Below, in pieces: positions 7,937 through 17,130 of a DNA stretch of 35,103 nt. The notes under the pieces were generated by a model. The model saw only the letters and a program-made list of their open reading frames with translations. It ran no database searches and was not told the origin of the DNA. The stretch spans positions 1 through 35,103 of the forward strand of contig JAMOVU010000102.1 in NCBI GenBank assembly GCA_027067555.1. The letters are read 5' to 3'. Source of the DNA: Candidatus Aminicenantota bacterium (GTDB lineage: Bacteria > Acidobacteriota > Aminicenantia > JAMOAD01). The stretch's first letter is position 1. Each line of letters begins with the position of its first letter. The position numbers were made by a program, and so were the translations under genes.

Positions 7937-8820
7937 GAGCAAAAGAAATAGTCCTGATAAGCGGGAAAGGTGGAACAGGGAAAACTACAGTAACCTCCTC
8001 CTTCGTCTGGTGGATGCATAATAATAATTATAATTTTGTAATCGCTGATGCTGATGTTGATGCCGCTGACATGCATCTTTTATTAAAACCTCAAATAAAA
8101 AGAAAAGAGTATTTTACGGGAAAATCCATAGCTAAGATAAATACAGAATCCTGCATATCCTGTGATCTCTGTAAGCAATACTGCAGATTTGATGCAATAG
8201 ATATTATTGACGGTAACTATGTGGTCAATCCATTCAGGTGTGATGGATGTGGGCTTTGCAAATTAGTTTGTCCGGTTGATTCAGCAATAGATATGATTCC
8301 GCAAACTGTTGGTGAATGGTATATATCTGACACAAATTCAGGTAAAATGGTTCACGCAAAGCTTTATCCGGGAGCCGAAAATTCAGGAAACCTTGTCACG
8401 ATGGTGAAACATCAGGCTCACTTAATAGCAGATGAAGCAAACATACCATATATTATTGTTGACGGGCCACCGGGAATTGGTTGCCCTGTAACATCTTCTC
8501 TTTCGGGAGCAAGCTATGCTGTTGTGGTTTCAGAACCCACTTTTTCCGCAATTCATGATATGGAAAGAGCAGTTGATACAGCTTTTCACTTCAGGGTACC
8601 TGTCGGTCTTGTTTTAAATAAAGCATCTTTAAATGATAAGAATGCTCAAGCTATTAAAGAATATGCAGAGAAAAAAGGAATTCCATTTTTAGGAAGCATA
8701 CCATTCTCAAAATGCATTGTGGATGCATTGGTTAACGGAAAATTTGCTCTTGAGGGTTGTCCGGAATTAACCGAAAACTTTGAGAAAATATTTAAAAAAA
8801 TATTAGAGGAAGTAAAATGA
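7933..8820 (+). CDS. MinD/Mrp-family P-loop ATPase with inserted 2[4Fe-4S] ferredoxin domain (copy 2)
   Basis: 295 residues, a diverged paralogue of the preceding gene. Deviant Walker A GKGGTGKTT is at 11-19, and the switch DGPPGIGCPV follows in the second half. Ferredoxin cysteines are C74, C77, C80, C84 and C103, C106, C109, C113. The first set is followed by Arg instead of the usual Pro, whereas all sets in copy 1 keep Pro. The region after the ferredoxin (residues 125-160) differs from copy 1 and contains AKLYPGAENSGNLVTMVK, typical of this second type. The consistent pairing of the two types suggests a heterodimer. It overlaps copy 1 and the DUF59 gene by four bases each. Confidence 0.92.
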   Translation: MRAKEIVLISGKGGTGKTTVTSSFVWWMHNNNYNFVIADADVDAADMHLLLKPQIKRKEYFTGKSIAKINTESCISCDLCKQYCRFDAIDIIDGNYVVNPFRCDGCGLCKLVCPVDSAIDMIPQTVGEWYISDTNSGKMVHAKLYPGAENSGNLVTMVKHQAHLIADEANIPYIIVDGPPGIGCPVTSSLSGASYAVVVSEPTFSAIHDMERAVDTAFHFRVPVGLVLNKASLNDKNAQAIKEYAEKKGIPFLGSIPFSKCIVDALVNGKFALEGCPELTENFEKIFKKILEEVK

Positions 8821-9128
8821 GTTTAAAGGATAAAATAATAGAAAAACTAAAAACAGTTTATGACCCTGAGTTAAGGCAGGATGTTATAACCTTAAAACTG
8901 GTTCAAAATCTTCAAGCTGACGATGAAACAGGTGAAGTTTCCCTGACTTTCAGGCCCACTGCATACTTGTGCCCTATAGGAATTCAACTTGCCCTGATGA
9001 TTAAGCAGGCTATATTAAAAGTTGAAGGGGTAAAAAAGGTTGATATGGAGGTTGTTGATTTTGTTTATGCCAAACAGGCAATGGAATACCTTAAACAGCT
9101 TGATGATCAAAAAGAGAAAAAAGATTAA
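8817..9128 (+). CDS. DUF59/MIP18-family iron-sulfur assembly protein
   Basis: 103 residues of the DUF59 fold (SufT, PaaD, Mrp N terminus). It starts with the usual helix and VYDPELRQDVITLKLVQNL, then a strand rich in FRPTAYLCPIGIQLA with a single cysteine in the position of the family's reactive Cys, and ends with a charged tail. DUF59 proteins help load Fe-S clusters on target proteins and are often fused to Mrp ATPases. Here the domain is a separate gene directly after the two MinD-ferredoxin ATPases, overlapping the second by four bases, so it may play the part of the Mrp N-terminal domain in trans. Confidence 0.85.
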   Translation: MSLKDKIIEKLKTVYDPELRQDVITLKLVQNLQADDETGEVSLTFRPTAYLCPIGIQLALMIKQAILKVEGVKKVDMEVVDFVYAKQAMEYLKQLDDQKEKKD

Positions 9129-9141
9129 GGAGGTCTAATAA

Positions 9142-9471
9142 ATGAGCGAGAGAAAGTATATAGCAGTCGGAGTCGGTAAAGATGAAAAATCTATCTGGGT
9201 GGGACATTTTGGAATCTCACCTTTTTACTATATTTATGATGACAAAGGAAACTTATTGGAAAAAAGAGTAAACCCTTATTCAAAGGGACAACATCATGAT
9301 GACCCCAATTTAATTGTAAACTTTTTAAATGATTGCAAAGTTTTCATAGCAAGAAGAATGGGAGAGGAATCAAGAAGAAAATTGGTAGAAAATTTAAATA
9401 TAGAAACATATCTTACAAAAACAAAAGAGGTGGAAGAAGCTGTAAAAGAGTATATTGCCCAAAAGCAATAA
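9142..9471 (+). CDS. NifX/NafY-like cofactor-binding family protein (second copy)
   Basis: 109 residues of the same fold as the gene at 6693: IAVGVGKDEKSIWVGHFG, a YYIYDDKG strand, NPYSKG and a C-terminal helix EEAVKEYI. It has a QHHDD segment in the middle instead of a His tail. It lacks the GxNAxRVL sequence and has RRMGEESRRKL at the matching place. Ribosome site AAGGAGG lies eight bases upstream of the ATG. The two NifX-like genes frame the ATPases and DUF59, which suggests they are two cofactor carriers or two subunits of one complex. The 3' end overlaps the DUF89 gene by 17 bases. Confidence 0.82.
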   Translation: MSERKYIAVGVGKDEKSIWVGHFGISPFYYIYDDKGNLLEKRVNPYSKGQHHDDPNLIVNFLNDCKVFIARRMGEESRRKLVENLNIETYLTKTKEVEEAVKEYIAQKQ

Positions 9472-10336
9472 GTTGAAAATACAGCTTGATTGTATCCCCT
9501 GCCTTTTTAATCAACTTATAAGAACAGGTAAATTTATTTATGGGAATGATATAAACAAGATAAAAGAGCTGATTGATGGTTTTGGTTATCATCTTAAAGA
9601 GATTGACTTTAATTTAACACCTCCCCATGCCGGACAAATACTTTATGATTATATTATTGAAAAATCAGGGATAGAGGACCCTTACGGAAAAATAAAAAAA
9701 GAAAGTATTAATCTTGTTAAAAACAAAAAACCTCTTATGCAAAAAATAATTGATAGTTCATCAGATAAACTCTTAACAGCAATAGAACTTTCAATTCTCG
9801 GAAATATAATAGATTTCGGAGCAACAGAGAGCTTTGATTTTGAAAAAGAGTTGGAGAATCTCAACACAGAGGACTTTAATTTAAAGGATTATAAAATATT
9901 TAAAGAAAAACTCAACAATTCCACTACAATTCTCTTTATAGGGGACAATGCTGGTGAAACAGTATTTGACACATTTCTTTTAAAAGAATTAAAAGACAGA
10001 GGGAAAAACCTTATCTATGCGGTAAGAGAATCTCCTATAATAAATGATGCAACTTATGAAGATGCAATTATGTCAGGAATCGGTGAATATGCAGAAATAG
10101 TAAAACCGGGTCATACCCTCTCTGGACTTGATATAAACTTAACAAACGACAAATTTAGGAATTTATTCTATTCCAGTGATATGATAATAAGTAAAGGACA
10201 GGGGAATTTCGAGACACTTTCCGACTGCAAAAGAGATATATTTTTTCTTTTTAGAGTGAAGTGCAAAGTTGTTTCAGAGCTTTTGAATGAGCCAATAGGT
10301 GAAGCTATTTTACATTATCACTTCCCAAATAATTAA
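9455..10336 (+). CDS. DUF89/ARMT1-like damage-control phosphatase family protein
   Basis: About 293 residues. It has the N-terminal LDCIPCLFNQ sequence of the prokaryotic DUF89 group, the metal/phosphate motif FIGDNAGETVFD around residue 170, RESPIINDAT, and SKGQGNFETLSD near the C terminus. DUF89 proteins are metal-dependent phosphatases that act on damaged or over-phosphorylated metabolites. The start is uncertain: TTG at 9455 (used here, after a weak AAAGAG) or TTG at 9473, which would give the usual short N terminus. It is the last gene of the NifX/ATPase cluster. Its 3' end overlaps the convergent ABC ATPase gene by 32 bases. Confidence 0.85.
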   Translation: MPKSNKLKIQLDCIPCLFNQLIRTGKFIYGNDINKIKELIDGFGYHLKEIDFNLTPPHAGQILYDYIIEKSGIEDPYGKIKKESINLVKNKKPLMQKIIDSSSDKLLTAIELSILGNIIDFGATESFDFEKELENLNTEDFNLKDYKIFKEKLNNSTTILFIGDNAGETVFDTFLLKELKDRGKNLIYAVRESPIINDATYEDAIMSGIGEYAEIVKPGHTLSGLDINLTNDKFRNLFYSSDMIISKGQGNFETLSDCKRDIFFLFRVKCKVVSELLNEPIGEAILHYHFPNN

Positions 10337-11264
10337 AGCATTTGACTTTTCCTTTATTCTCAATGTTTAGTAAGGGAGGTTTTTCTGTTTGACATTTTGG
10401 CGTTGCAAGTTCGCATCTATTGTAAAAAACACATCCTTGTAATTCATCCCTTGAGAGAGGCAAAAAACCCTTAATGTAGGTAATTTTGCCTTTTTCCTTC
10501 CAGAGCTCCGGATCAGAGTTTAGTAATGAACTTGTGTAAGGATGTAATGGATTCTCCAAAATATTACTGTTTTCCTCAATCAGTTCTCCCCCATAAAGTA
10601 CAATTACATTTGAATAATTCAAAAATTTCAAAAGAGGCAGGTTGTGAGTAATAAGAATAACCGATAAATTTTCAGAATTAACGAGAGCCTCAATAAGTTC
10701 AATTAAATCTTTCTGAAGTTTTTCATCAAGAGCTGTGGTAATTTCATCTGCTATTAAAACTTCACTTTTAATAAGAAGAGCCCTCGCTATTGAAACTCTC
10801 TGAAGCATACCCCCGGAAAGTTCAAAAGGATATAGAGACAAAATTTTTTTTGGCTCATTAAAGCCCAATCTTTTTAGAATATTTATTACTTTAGTATTTT
10901 CATATTCTATACCTTTTGATTTCAAATATTCTTTCAATTGAAACTTGATCTTATATGTGGGATCAAAAGAGATAAAAGGATCCTGATTAAGATAATACAC
11001 TTTCTTTCCTCTAAATTCCAGAAGACTATCTTTATCCATCTCAAAAACAGATTTCCCTTTGTATAAAATATCCCCTTTTGTTTTTTCAAATCCCTCAGGA
11101 AAGAAATTTAAAATAGCCCTTGCTAAAAGAGTCTTCCCCGATCCAGACTCTCCTATAAGTGCGACAATCTCTTTTTCTCTTAATTTGAAAGAAATATCCT
11201 CTAAAAACAGTTTATTACCTTTACTGACAGAGAAATTTCTTATATAAATAAGCTCTTTTTCTAT
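10305..11264 (-). CDS. Oligopeptide/dipeptide-type ABC transporter ATP-binding protein, no standard start codon
   Basis: About 319 residues of the DppD/OppD family. In order: Walker A GESGSGKTLL, Q-loop NQDPFISFDPT, signature ELSGGMLQR, Walker B VLIADEITTALD (Ile where Pro is usual), H-loop ITHN, and the C-terminal oligopeptide-transporter domain with its cysteines (GCVFYNRC, KC, VKC). The reading frame is open back to the enolase stop codon (11268-11270) and contains no ATG, GTG or TTG before Walker A; the first ATG is at 11039, which would delete Walker A. An ATA at 11264 gives an N terminus of normal position (MEKELIYIRNFSV), ten bases after AGAGGG. I chose it, with low certainty on the start. 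No permease or binding protein is nearby. Confidence 0.82.
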   Translation of the reverse strand: MEKELIYIRNFSVSKGNKLFLEDISFKLREKEIVALIGESGSGKTLLARAILNFFPEGFEKTKGDILYKGKSVFEMDKDSLLEFRGKKVYYLNQDPFISFDPTYKIKFQLKEYLKSKGIEYENTKVINILKRLGFNEPKKILSLYPFELSGGMLQRVSIARALLIKSEVLIADEITTALDEKLQKDLIELIEALVNSENLSVILITHNLPLLKFLNYSNVIVLYGGELIEENSNILENPLHPYTSSLLNSDPELWKEKGKITYIKGFLPLSRDELQGCVFYNRCELATPKCQTEKPPLLNIENKGKVKCFNYLGSDNVK

Positions 11265-11267
11265 TTT

Positions 11268-12578
<1,311 letters not shown>

Positions 12579-12584
12579 TTAAAT

Positions 12585-12863
12585 TTAAGCTTCTTCGTTC
12601 TCTTCTTCGGATATTTTTGCTGATTTAATCTTCTCTTTTAATTGATTTATTTTTTCCTCTAATCTTGAAAGCTCTTTTTTCGCTTCTTCGACCTTATCTC
12701 CAACAAACTCCCTCGCTTCACCATATTTCTCACCGAGAAGTTCTCTTGTCTCTCTTCCTGACATGGGGGCAAAAAGTAAAGCCAACCCAGCACCTATAAG
12801 AGCTCCTGTTAAAAATGAAAAAGTAATTTCAAATAATCCGCTTCCTCCATTTCTTTCAGCCAT
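12585..12863 (-). CDS. YtxH-like small membrane protein
   Basis: 92 residues. A glycine-rich hydrophobic segment (FLTGALIGAGLALLFAPMSG) is followed by the typical RETRELLGEKY and a charged coiled coil to the end, the YtxH pattern. The function of this family is not clear; some members are stress proteins. I start at ATG 12863, preceded by AAGGAGGTG that is formed by the last codons of the upstream DUF948-like gene, one base away. The two genes are therefore coupled, as is common for DUF948 and YtxH proteins. Confidence 0.82.
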   Translation of the reverse strand: MAERNGGSGLFEITFSFLTGALIGAGLALLFAPMSGRETRELLGEKYGEAREFVGDKVEEAKKELSRLEEKINQLKEKIKSAKISEEENEEA

Positions 12864-12864
12864 C

Positions 12865-13239
12865 TTACACCTCCTTCTTATTTTTATGCTTTTTTCTTTT
12901 TGAAACAAAATCCCAACCAAATTTAAGAGCCGGGAAAAAGCTCATAACCCCCAAAGATGGGGCCAATATTTTTTTGTTAACTGTATTTAAAGCCTTTGAT
13001 GCACTGTTCAATGTTTTTAATAAGCTTAAAATTATCTCATCTATCTCATCAAGCTCTTTGTTTAATTTATCTATAGTAGTATCAATTTTCTCAAGGGTAT
13101 CCCTTGCATCCTTTACTGTCTCTTCAAGCTCCTTTGAAGTTCTTGTCAAAGAATAAATAAGAGGAAGCAAAGAAGCTATCAAAACCACAAAAGCAATCCC
13201 CACAACTATAATCATTATTTCACTTATTCCAATCTTCAT
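12865..13239 (-). CDS. DUF948-like membrane protein
   Basis: 124 residues. One N-terminal membrane helix at about 8-30 is followed by a long coiled coil (LEETVKDARDTLEKIDTTID onward) and a short hydrophobic C-terminal part ending in a Lys-rich tail. This is the DUF948 arrangement, usually encoded next to a YtxH protein as here. The function is unknown; a structural role at the cell envelope is possible. It is the first gene of the operon leading to enolase. Its promoter lies very close to the ATG and no ribosome site is visible. Confidence 0.78.
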   Translation of the reverse strand: MKIGISEIMIIVVGIAFVVLIASLLPLIYSLTRTSKELEETVKDARDTLEKIDTTIDKLNKELDEIDEIILSLLKTLNSASKALNTVNKKILAPSLGVMSFFPALKFGWDFVSKRKKHKNKKEV

Positions 13240-13248
13240 AGCAAATAA

Positions 13249-13277
13249 ATATTAATCCTTTTTATACACAATGTCAA
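13249..13277 (-). promoter_or_regulatory. Promoter of the DUF948-ytxH-eno operon, short leader
   Basis: On the minus strand, a perfect TTGACA (13272-13277), a 17-base spacer and TAATAT (13249-13254). The ATG at 13239 is nine bases after the -10 box, so the leader would be about two bases. No ribosome site is present. Confidence 0.55.
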
Positions 13278-13442
13278 GATTTCCTTATTCATCAAAAAGA
13301 ATTTTAAAAAAACTAACCTGTTTGCCTGATCATTTTCCTGTTTCTTCAATATAAATCAAGAATCATTGATATCCAGCTGCACATCTCTCCTCCGTGTTAA
13401 ATGTTCAGCTTTTTTTCTTTTTTGTATTTTTTTTAACAATGA

Positions 13443-13455
13443 TATAATATATAAT
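13443..13455 (+). promoter_or_regulatory. Overlapping -10 boxes in front of thpR
   Basis: Two TATAAT sequences (13443-13448 and 13450-13455) stand directly before the ATG at 13461. The second leaves five bases, so its transcript would begin at the ATG. The -35 side is only a T-rich run, with TTGTAT at 13422-13427. Confidence 0.45.
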
Positions 13456-13460
13456 TAGAA

Positions 13461-14021
13461 ATGAGGGTATTTTTGGCATTTGATATTAGTGATGAAGTAA
13501 AAGAGAATGCGGTAAACTCTATTAAAAAGCTGAAGAGAGCGGGTGGTAATGTAAGGTGGGTTAAACCTGAGAATATGCACTTTACTATAAAATTTTTCGG
13601 AGAAATCACAGAAGATGAAGTCGAAAATATTGATAATGTAATAAAAACCCATTTAGGAGCCTTTAATAAATTTAAGATAAAGGTAAGTGGGATTAATACA
13701 TTTCCCCCACTACCCAAAAATCCGAGAGTTGTTTGGGCAGGAATTGAGGATTTTGAAGAGTTAGAAAAGATTCATAAAACCCTTAGACCCGCTTTCCAAA
13801 AAATAGGTTTTCCTGAAGAGTACAGAGAATTTAAACCTCACTTAACCCTTGGAAGAGTAAAAAACACCAGTGGGATAAGTGGTTTAAAAAAGGCTATTGA
13901 AAAAAATCAGAATGAATTTTTCGGGGAACTTGAAGTTAATGCTCTTGTCCTGTACAAAAGTAAATTAACACCTCAGGGGCCTATTTATACTGCAATACAT
14001 AAATACAATTTGGAGAGATAG
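13461..14021 (+). CDS. thpR: RNA 2',3'-cyclic phosphodiesterase (ThpR/LigT family)
   Basis: 186 residues of the 2H phosphoesterase family. Both catalytic HxT motifs are present: H40-F-T42 and H127-L-T129 (in KPHLTLGRVK). Length and the N-terminal RVFLAFDIS strand match ThpR, which hydrolyses 2',3'-cyclic phosphate RNA ends and can ligate tRNA halves. It is the first gene of a long operon; its stop codon directly abuts the plsY start. No ribosome site precedes the ATG, and a -10 box is only five bases away. Confidence 0.92.
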   Translation: MRVFLAFDISDEVKENAVNSIKKLKRAGGNVRWVKPENMHFTIKFFGEITEDEVENIDNVIKTHLGAFNKFKIKVSGINTFPPLPKNPRVVWAGIEDFEELEKIHKTLRPAFQKIGFPEEYREFKPHLTLGRVKNTSGISGLKKAIEKNQNEFFGELEVNALVLYKSKLTPQGPIYTAIHKYNLER

Positions 14022-14606
14022 ATGAACTTTTATGTTTTCTTACTTATAGCATATCTGTCAGGTTCCATTCCTTTTGCTTTTATAATTTATTATCTAAGAA
14101 CCGGTGAGGATATAAGAAAAAAGGGAAGCGGAAATCCGGGAGGAAGCAATGTAATGAGAGAAGCCGGATTGGTTTACGGAATAATTACCGCCATTCTTGA
14201 TATTTCAAAAGCATTTGTCCCTGTTATAATAGCAAAACACTATTTTGGTATTTCAAACCACCTTTTCTTTATCTGGCTTGCAGCCGTTCTGGGGCATATG
14301 TTTTCAATTTTTCTATTGTTTAAAGGAGGTAAAGGAGTCGCAACAACAGTCGGAGGGATTATGGCAATTGACTGGAGGATTTTACTTGTCTTTATCTCTG
14401 TTTTTTTAGTGGTAATACTAATCTCAAAAATTGCATCCATCTCCTCTCTAACAGCTTCTCTATCTCTAATAATCTCTCACCTCTATTTTTATAAAACAAA
14501 CTATATTATTCCAGTGCTTATAATCGTAACACTAATTTTTATAAAACACAGAGGAAATATTAAAAGATTGGTGAGAGGAGAAGAGAGGAGGTTGTTTAGA
14601 AAATGA
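14022..14606 (+). CDS. plsY: Glycerol-3-phosphate acyltransferase PlsY
   Basis: 194 residues, an integral membrane enzyme that transfers acyl groups from acyl-phosphate to glycerol-3-phosphate in phospholipid synthesis. Family motifs are SGSIPFAF, the phosphate-binding GSGNPGGSNVMR (most homologues have GSGNIGATNxxR), GHMFSIFLLFKGGKGVATTVG, and HRGNIKRLVRGEE at the C terminus. Five or so hydrophobic segments are visible. It is placed before gpsA, which supplies its substrate, with a four-base overlap. Confidence 0.94.
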   Translation: MNFYVFLLIAYLSGSIPFAFIIYYLRTGEDIRKKGSGNPGGSNVMREAGLVYGIITAILDISKAFVPVIIAKHYFGISNHLFFIWLAAVLGHMFSIFLLFKGGKGVATTVGGIMAIDWRILLVFISVFLVVILISKIASISSLTASLSLIISHLYFYKTNYIIPVLIIVTLIFIKHRGNIKRLVRGEERRLFRK

Positions 14607-15610
14607 AAATTAGCGTTATAGGTGCAGGTTCATGGGGAACATCTTTTGCAAATTACCTCGCCTCTGCTAAAAGATTAAGGGTAAAAATATGGGCCCTTGA
14701 AAGCGAGGTGGCAGAGGATATAAACAAGAATAGGATTAACAGCACTTATCTTCCGGAGATAAAACTTTCGGAAAACCTTCAGGCAACAACAAATCTTGAA
14801 GATGCTGTGAAAAACGCGGAAATTCTTATCCTTGCTATCCCTTCAAAATTTTGCCCCAATATGTATAAAAAAATAGCTCCTTATTTAAAGAGTCAATATA
14901 TAGTTTCTCTAACGAAGGGACTTGACGAAATAAACATAAACTTTCTTTCTAATCTGATGAAAGAAATTTTCCCGAAACCTGCTTCTGAAAATATATCAAT
15001 AATTTCCGGACCAAGCTTTGCGAAAGAATTAGCTCAAAAATTCCCAACTGCTGTGGTTGTTGCTTCACAAAAAGAGAAAATTGCGAAAGAGATTCAGGAA
15101 AAATTCTCTTCCGAAATTCTAAGATTATATGTAACTGATGATGTGCATGGGGTTGAGTTGGGAGGTGCTCTAAAAAATGTAATAGCAATAGCCTCAGGGA
15201 TAGCAGCCGGAATGGGTTTTGGCTACAATTCAATTGCCTCCCTTATCACCAGAGGAAATATTGAAATTATCAGGTTAGGTATAAAACTGGGAGCAAAAGA
15301 ACAAACATTTTTAGGACTCTCCGGAATCGGGGATCTCATGTTAACATGCTTTGGTCCGCTTTCAAGAAATAGAACATTTGGATTTAGAGTAGGAAAAGGT
15401 GAAAAGATAGAGGATATTTTAAAAGATTCAAAATTTGTAGTGGAGGGGTTAACAACCGTCAAAACAGCTTTAAAACTTGCTTCAAAAGTTGATGTTGAAA
15501 TGCCTATAACGGAAAGTGTTTATAAAGTCATATATGATAATATCCCGGTAAAAGAAGCGTTAAAAAGATTAATGAGCAGGACACTTAAAAAAGAATGGAA
15601 TATAAAATAA
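14603..15610 (+). CDS. gpsA: NAD(P)-dependent glycerol-3-phosphate dehydrogenase
   Basis: 335 residues, full length. The nucleotide-binding loop is GAGSWGT at 7-13. Other motifs are SLTKGLD, SGPSFAKELAQKFPTAVVVAS, the catalytic ELGGALKNVIAIASGI with its Lys, and GLSGIGDLMLTC followed by SRNRTFGFRVGKG. It reduces dihydroxyacetone phosphate to glycerol-3-phosphate, the head group used by PlsY. It overlaps plsY by four bases and the adenylate cyclase gene by 16. Confidence 0.96.
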   Translation: MKISVIGAGSWGTSFANYLASAKRLRVKIWALESEVAEDINKNRINSTYLPEIKLSENLQATTNLEDAVKNAEILILAIPSKFCPNMYKKIAPYLKSQYIVSLTKGLDEININFLSNLMKEIFPKPASENISIISGPSFAKELAQKFPTAVVVASQKEKIAKEIQEKFSSEILRLYVTDDVHGVELGGALKNVIAIASGIAAGMGFGYNSIASLITRGNIEIIRLGIKLGAKEQTFLGLSGIGDLMLTCFGPLSRNRTFGFRVGKGEKIEDILKDSKFVVEGLTTVKTALKLASKVDVEMPITESVYKVIYDNIPVKEALKRLMSRTLKKEWNIK

Positions 15611-17130
15611 TAATATCAGATTCAAAAAATACAAAGGAGTATCCATTAACTAAAAATCTCTATAGATTAGGAAGAGCATCTTTAAATGACATAATTTTAA
15701 AAGATGATACACTTACGGTTTCAAGGTTCCACTGTGAGCTTGAAAGAGATAAAGAAGGGGGCTACTTTTTAAGAGATCTCGGAAGTAAAAACGGGACTTT
15801 TATTAATGGAATCATAACAGAAAAAAAACATCTTGAAAATGGAGACATAATAATTATAGGGCCCTATGAACTAAAATATATTTCAAAAGAAGAGAGTTTA
15901 AAAAAAGAGGAAGACAAAAAACTTGCCTCATTTACAATTGTCAAAGATATTAAAGAGTTAGAAAACTATTGGGAAAAACCAAAAGCAAAACAATCAGTTT
16001 TGCAAACCTTAATTCAATATGCAAAAAAATTATTGGAATGCACAAGTTTACCCTCAATCTTAGATATAACCTCTGATTTTATTCTCGATCACCTGAAACC
16101 CGACAGAGTATTCATATTTTTAAAAGAGAATGGAGACATTGAGTTAAAACATAAAAAGGGACTTACAAACCTTGAAGAAGATAGTGTGAGTAGCTCAATT
16201 CTGGATAAAGCAGTTAAGGATCAGGTGTCAATTTTATCAATAGATACCACCAGTGATGATAGGTTTTCAAGTTCTGAGAGCATCTTGGTTCTGGGGATAA
16301 AATCAGCTATTGCTGTCCCTATGTTTCATGAAAAAAATATTTTCGGTGTAATCTATATGGACAGAATAATAAATAGAAGATCTTTCAATGAAGAAGAGCT
16401 TGATTTTAGCTCTGTAATTGCAAACTATATGTCATCAGCCATCCAGCAATTTCATTTAAGAAAAAAATTGGAAGAGGAAAAATCATTAAGGTTAAGGCTT
16501 CAGAGATACCACTCACCAGCGGTTGTTAACAAAATTCTGGAAAGTGAGAAATTGGAAGATCTCTTTAAATTTACCAAAGGTTATGCTGCAGTTATGTTCC
16601 TGGATATTGTAAAGTTCACCTCTTTAACAGAAAGCCTTGATCCTTTTGAAGTGGGAAAACTTTTAAACACATTCTTTGGAGAAATAACGGATATTATTTT
16701 TAAATATGAAGGTACTCTTGATAAATACATAGGAGATGCGATAATGGCAGTATTTGGAATTCCCTTTAAAATAAAGGATCCTGAGAAAAAAAGTGTTGAT
16801 GCGGCTCTTGAAATATTAGATAAAGTTAAGGAATTAAACAAAAAGGGCGTGCTGCCAAACATAAAGGTTAGAATTGGTATCAATGCGGGCCCGGTAATTT
16901 CAGGTAATTTTGGTTCAATGAGAAGAGTTGATTTTAGCTCTGTCGGAGTTACAGTAAATATAGCTTCCAGATTGGAGGAGTTTATTGCAAAAGAGAATGA
17001 AATTGTGGTAAGCTCTACAATCCATGATAAAACAAAAAACAAATTTAAGTTTGAATCTTTGGGAGAAAAAAAATTGAAGGGACTTTCAAAAAAAATAAAA
17101 GTATTCAAAGTCAAAGGAGGAGTAAAATGA
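15595..17130 (+). CDS. FHA-GAF-adenylate cyclase (class III)
   Basis: 511 residues with three domains. Residues 1-95 are an FHA domain (YRLGRASLNDIIL, SRFHCEL, LRDLGSKNGTFING) that binds phosphothreonine. Residues 140-290 are a GAF domain (DFILDHLKPDRVFIFL, AIAVPMFHEKNIFGVIYMDR). Residues 325-510 are a class III cyclase catalytic domain with metal ligands D337 and D381, base-selecting K377 and T453, and N455 and R459 for transition-state contacts. The Lys/Thr pair indicates ATP as substrate. It has no membrane segment and is probably cytosolic. It overlaps gpsA by 16 bases and the TPR lipoprotein by four. The activating signal is unknown. Confidence 0.92.
   Translation: MEYKIIISDSKNTKEYPLTKNLYRLGRASLNDIILKDDTLTVSRFHCELERDKEGGYFLRDLGSKNGTFINGIITEKKHLENGDIIIIGPYELKYISKEESLKKEEDKKLASFTIVKDIKELENYWEKPKAKQSVLQTLIQYAKKLLECTSLPSILDITSDFILDHLKPDRVFIFLKENGDIELKHKKGLTNLEEDSVSSSILDKAVKDQVSILSIDTTSDDRFSSSESILVLGIKSAIAVPMFHEKNIFGVIYMDRIINRRSFNEEELDFSSVIANYMSSAIQQFHLRKKLEEEKSLRLRLQRYHSPAVVNKILESEKLEDLFKFTKGYAAVMFLDIVKFTSLTESLDPFEVGKLLNTFFGEITDIIFKYEGTLDKYIGDAIMAVFGIPFKIKDPEKKSVDAALEILDKVKELNKKGVLPNIKVRIGINAGPVISGNFGSMRRVDFSSVGVTVNIASRLEEFIAKENEIVVSSTIHDKTKNKFKFESLGEKKLKGLSKKIKVFKVKGGVK

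Noticed and set aside
6693-10336. Nitrogen-fixation gene cluster
   Set aside because: NifX-like proteins alone do not show nitrogenase. No nifH, nifD, nifK or nifB is present, and MinD-ferredoxin pairs occur in non-fixing anaerobes.
13240-13460. Small RNA or tRNA between DUF948 and thpR
   Set aside because: Neither a cloverleaf nor a clear hairpin with U-tract is visible; the region is explained by two divergent promoters.
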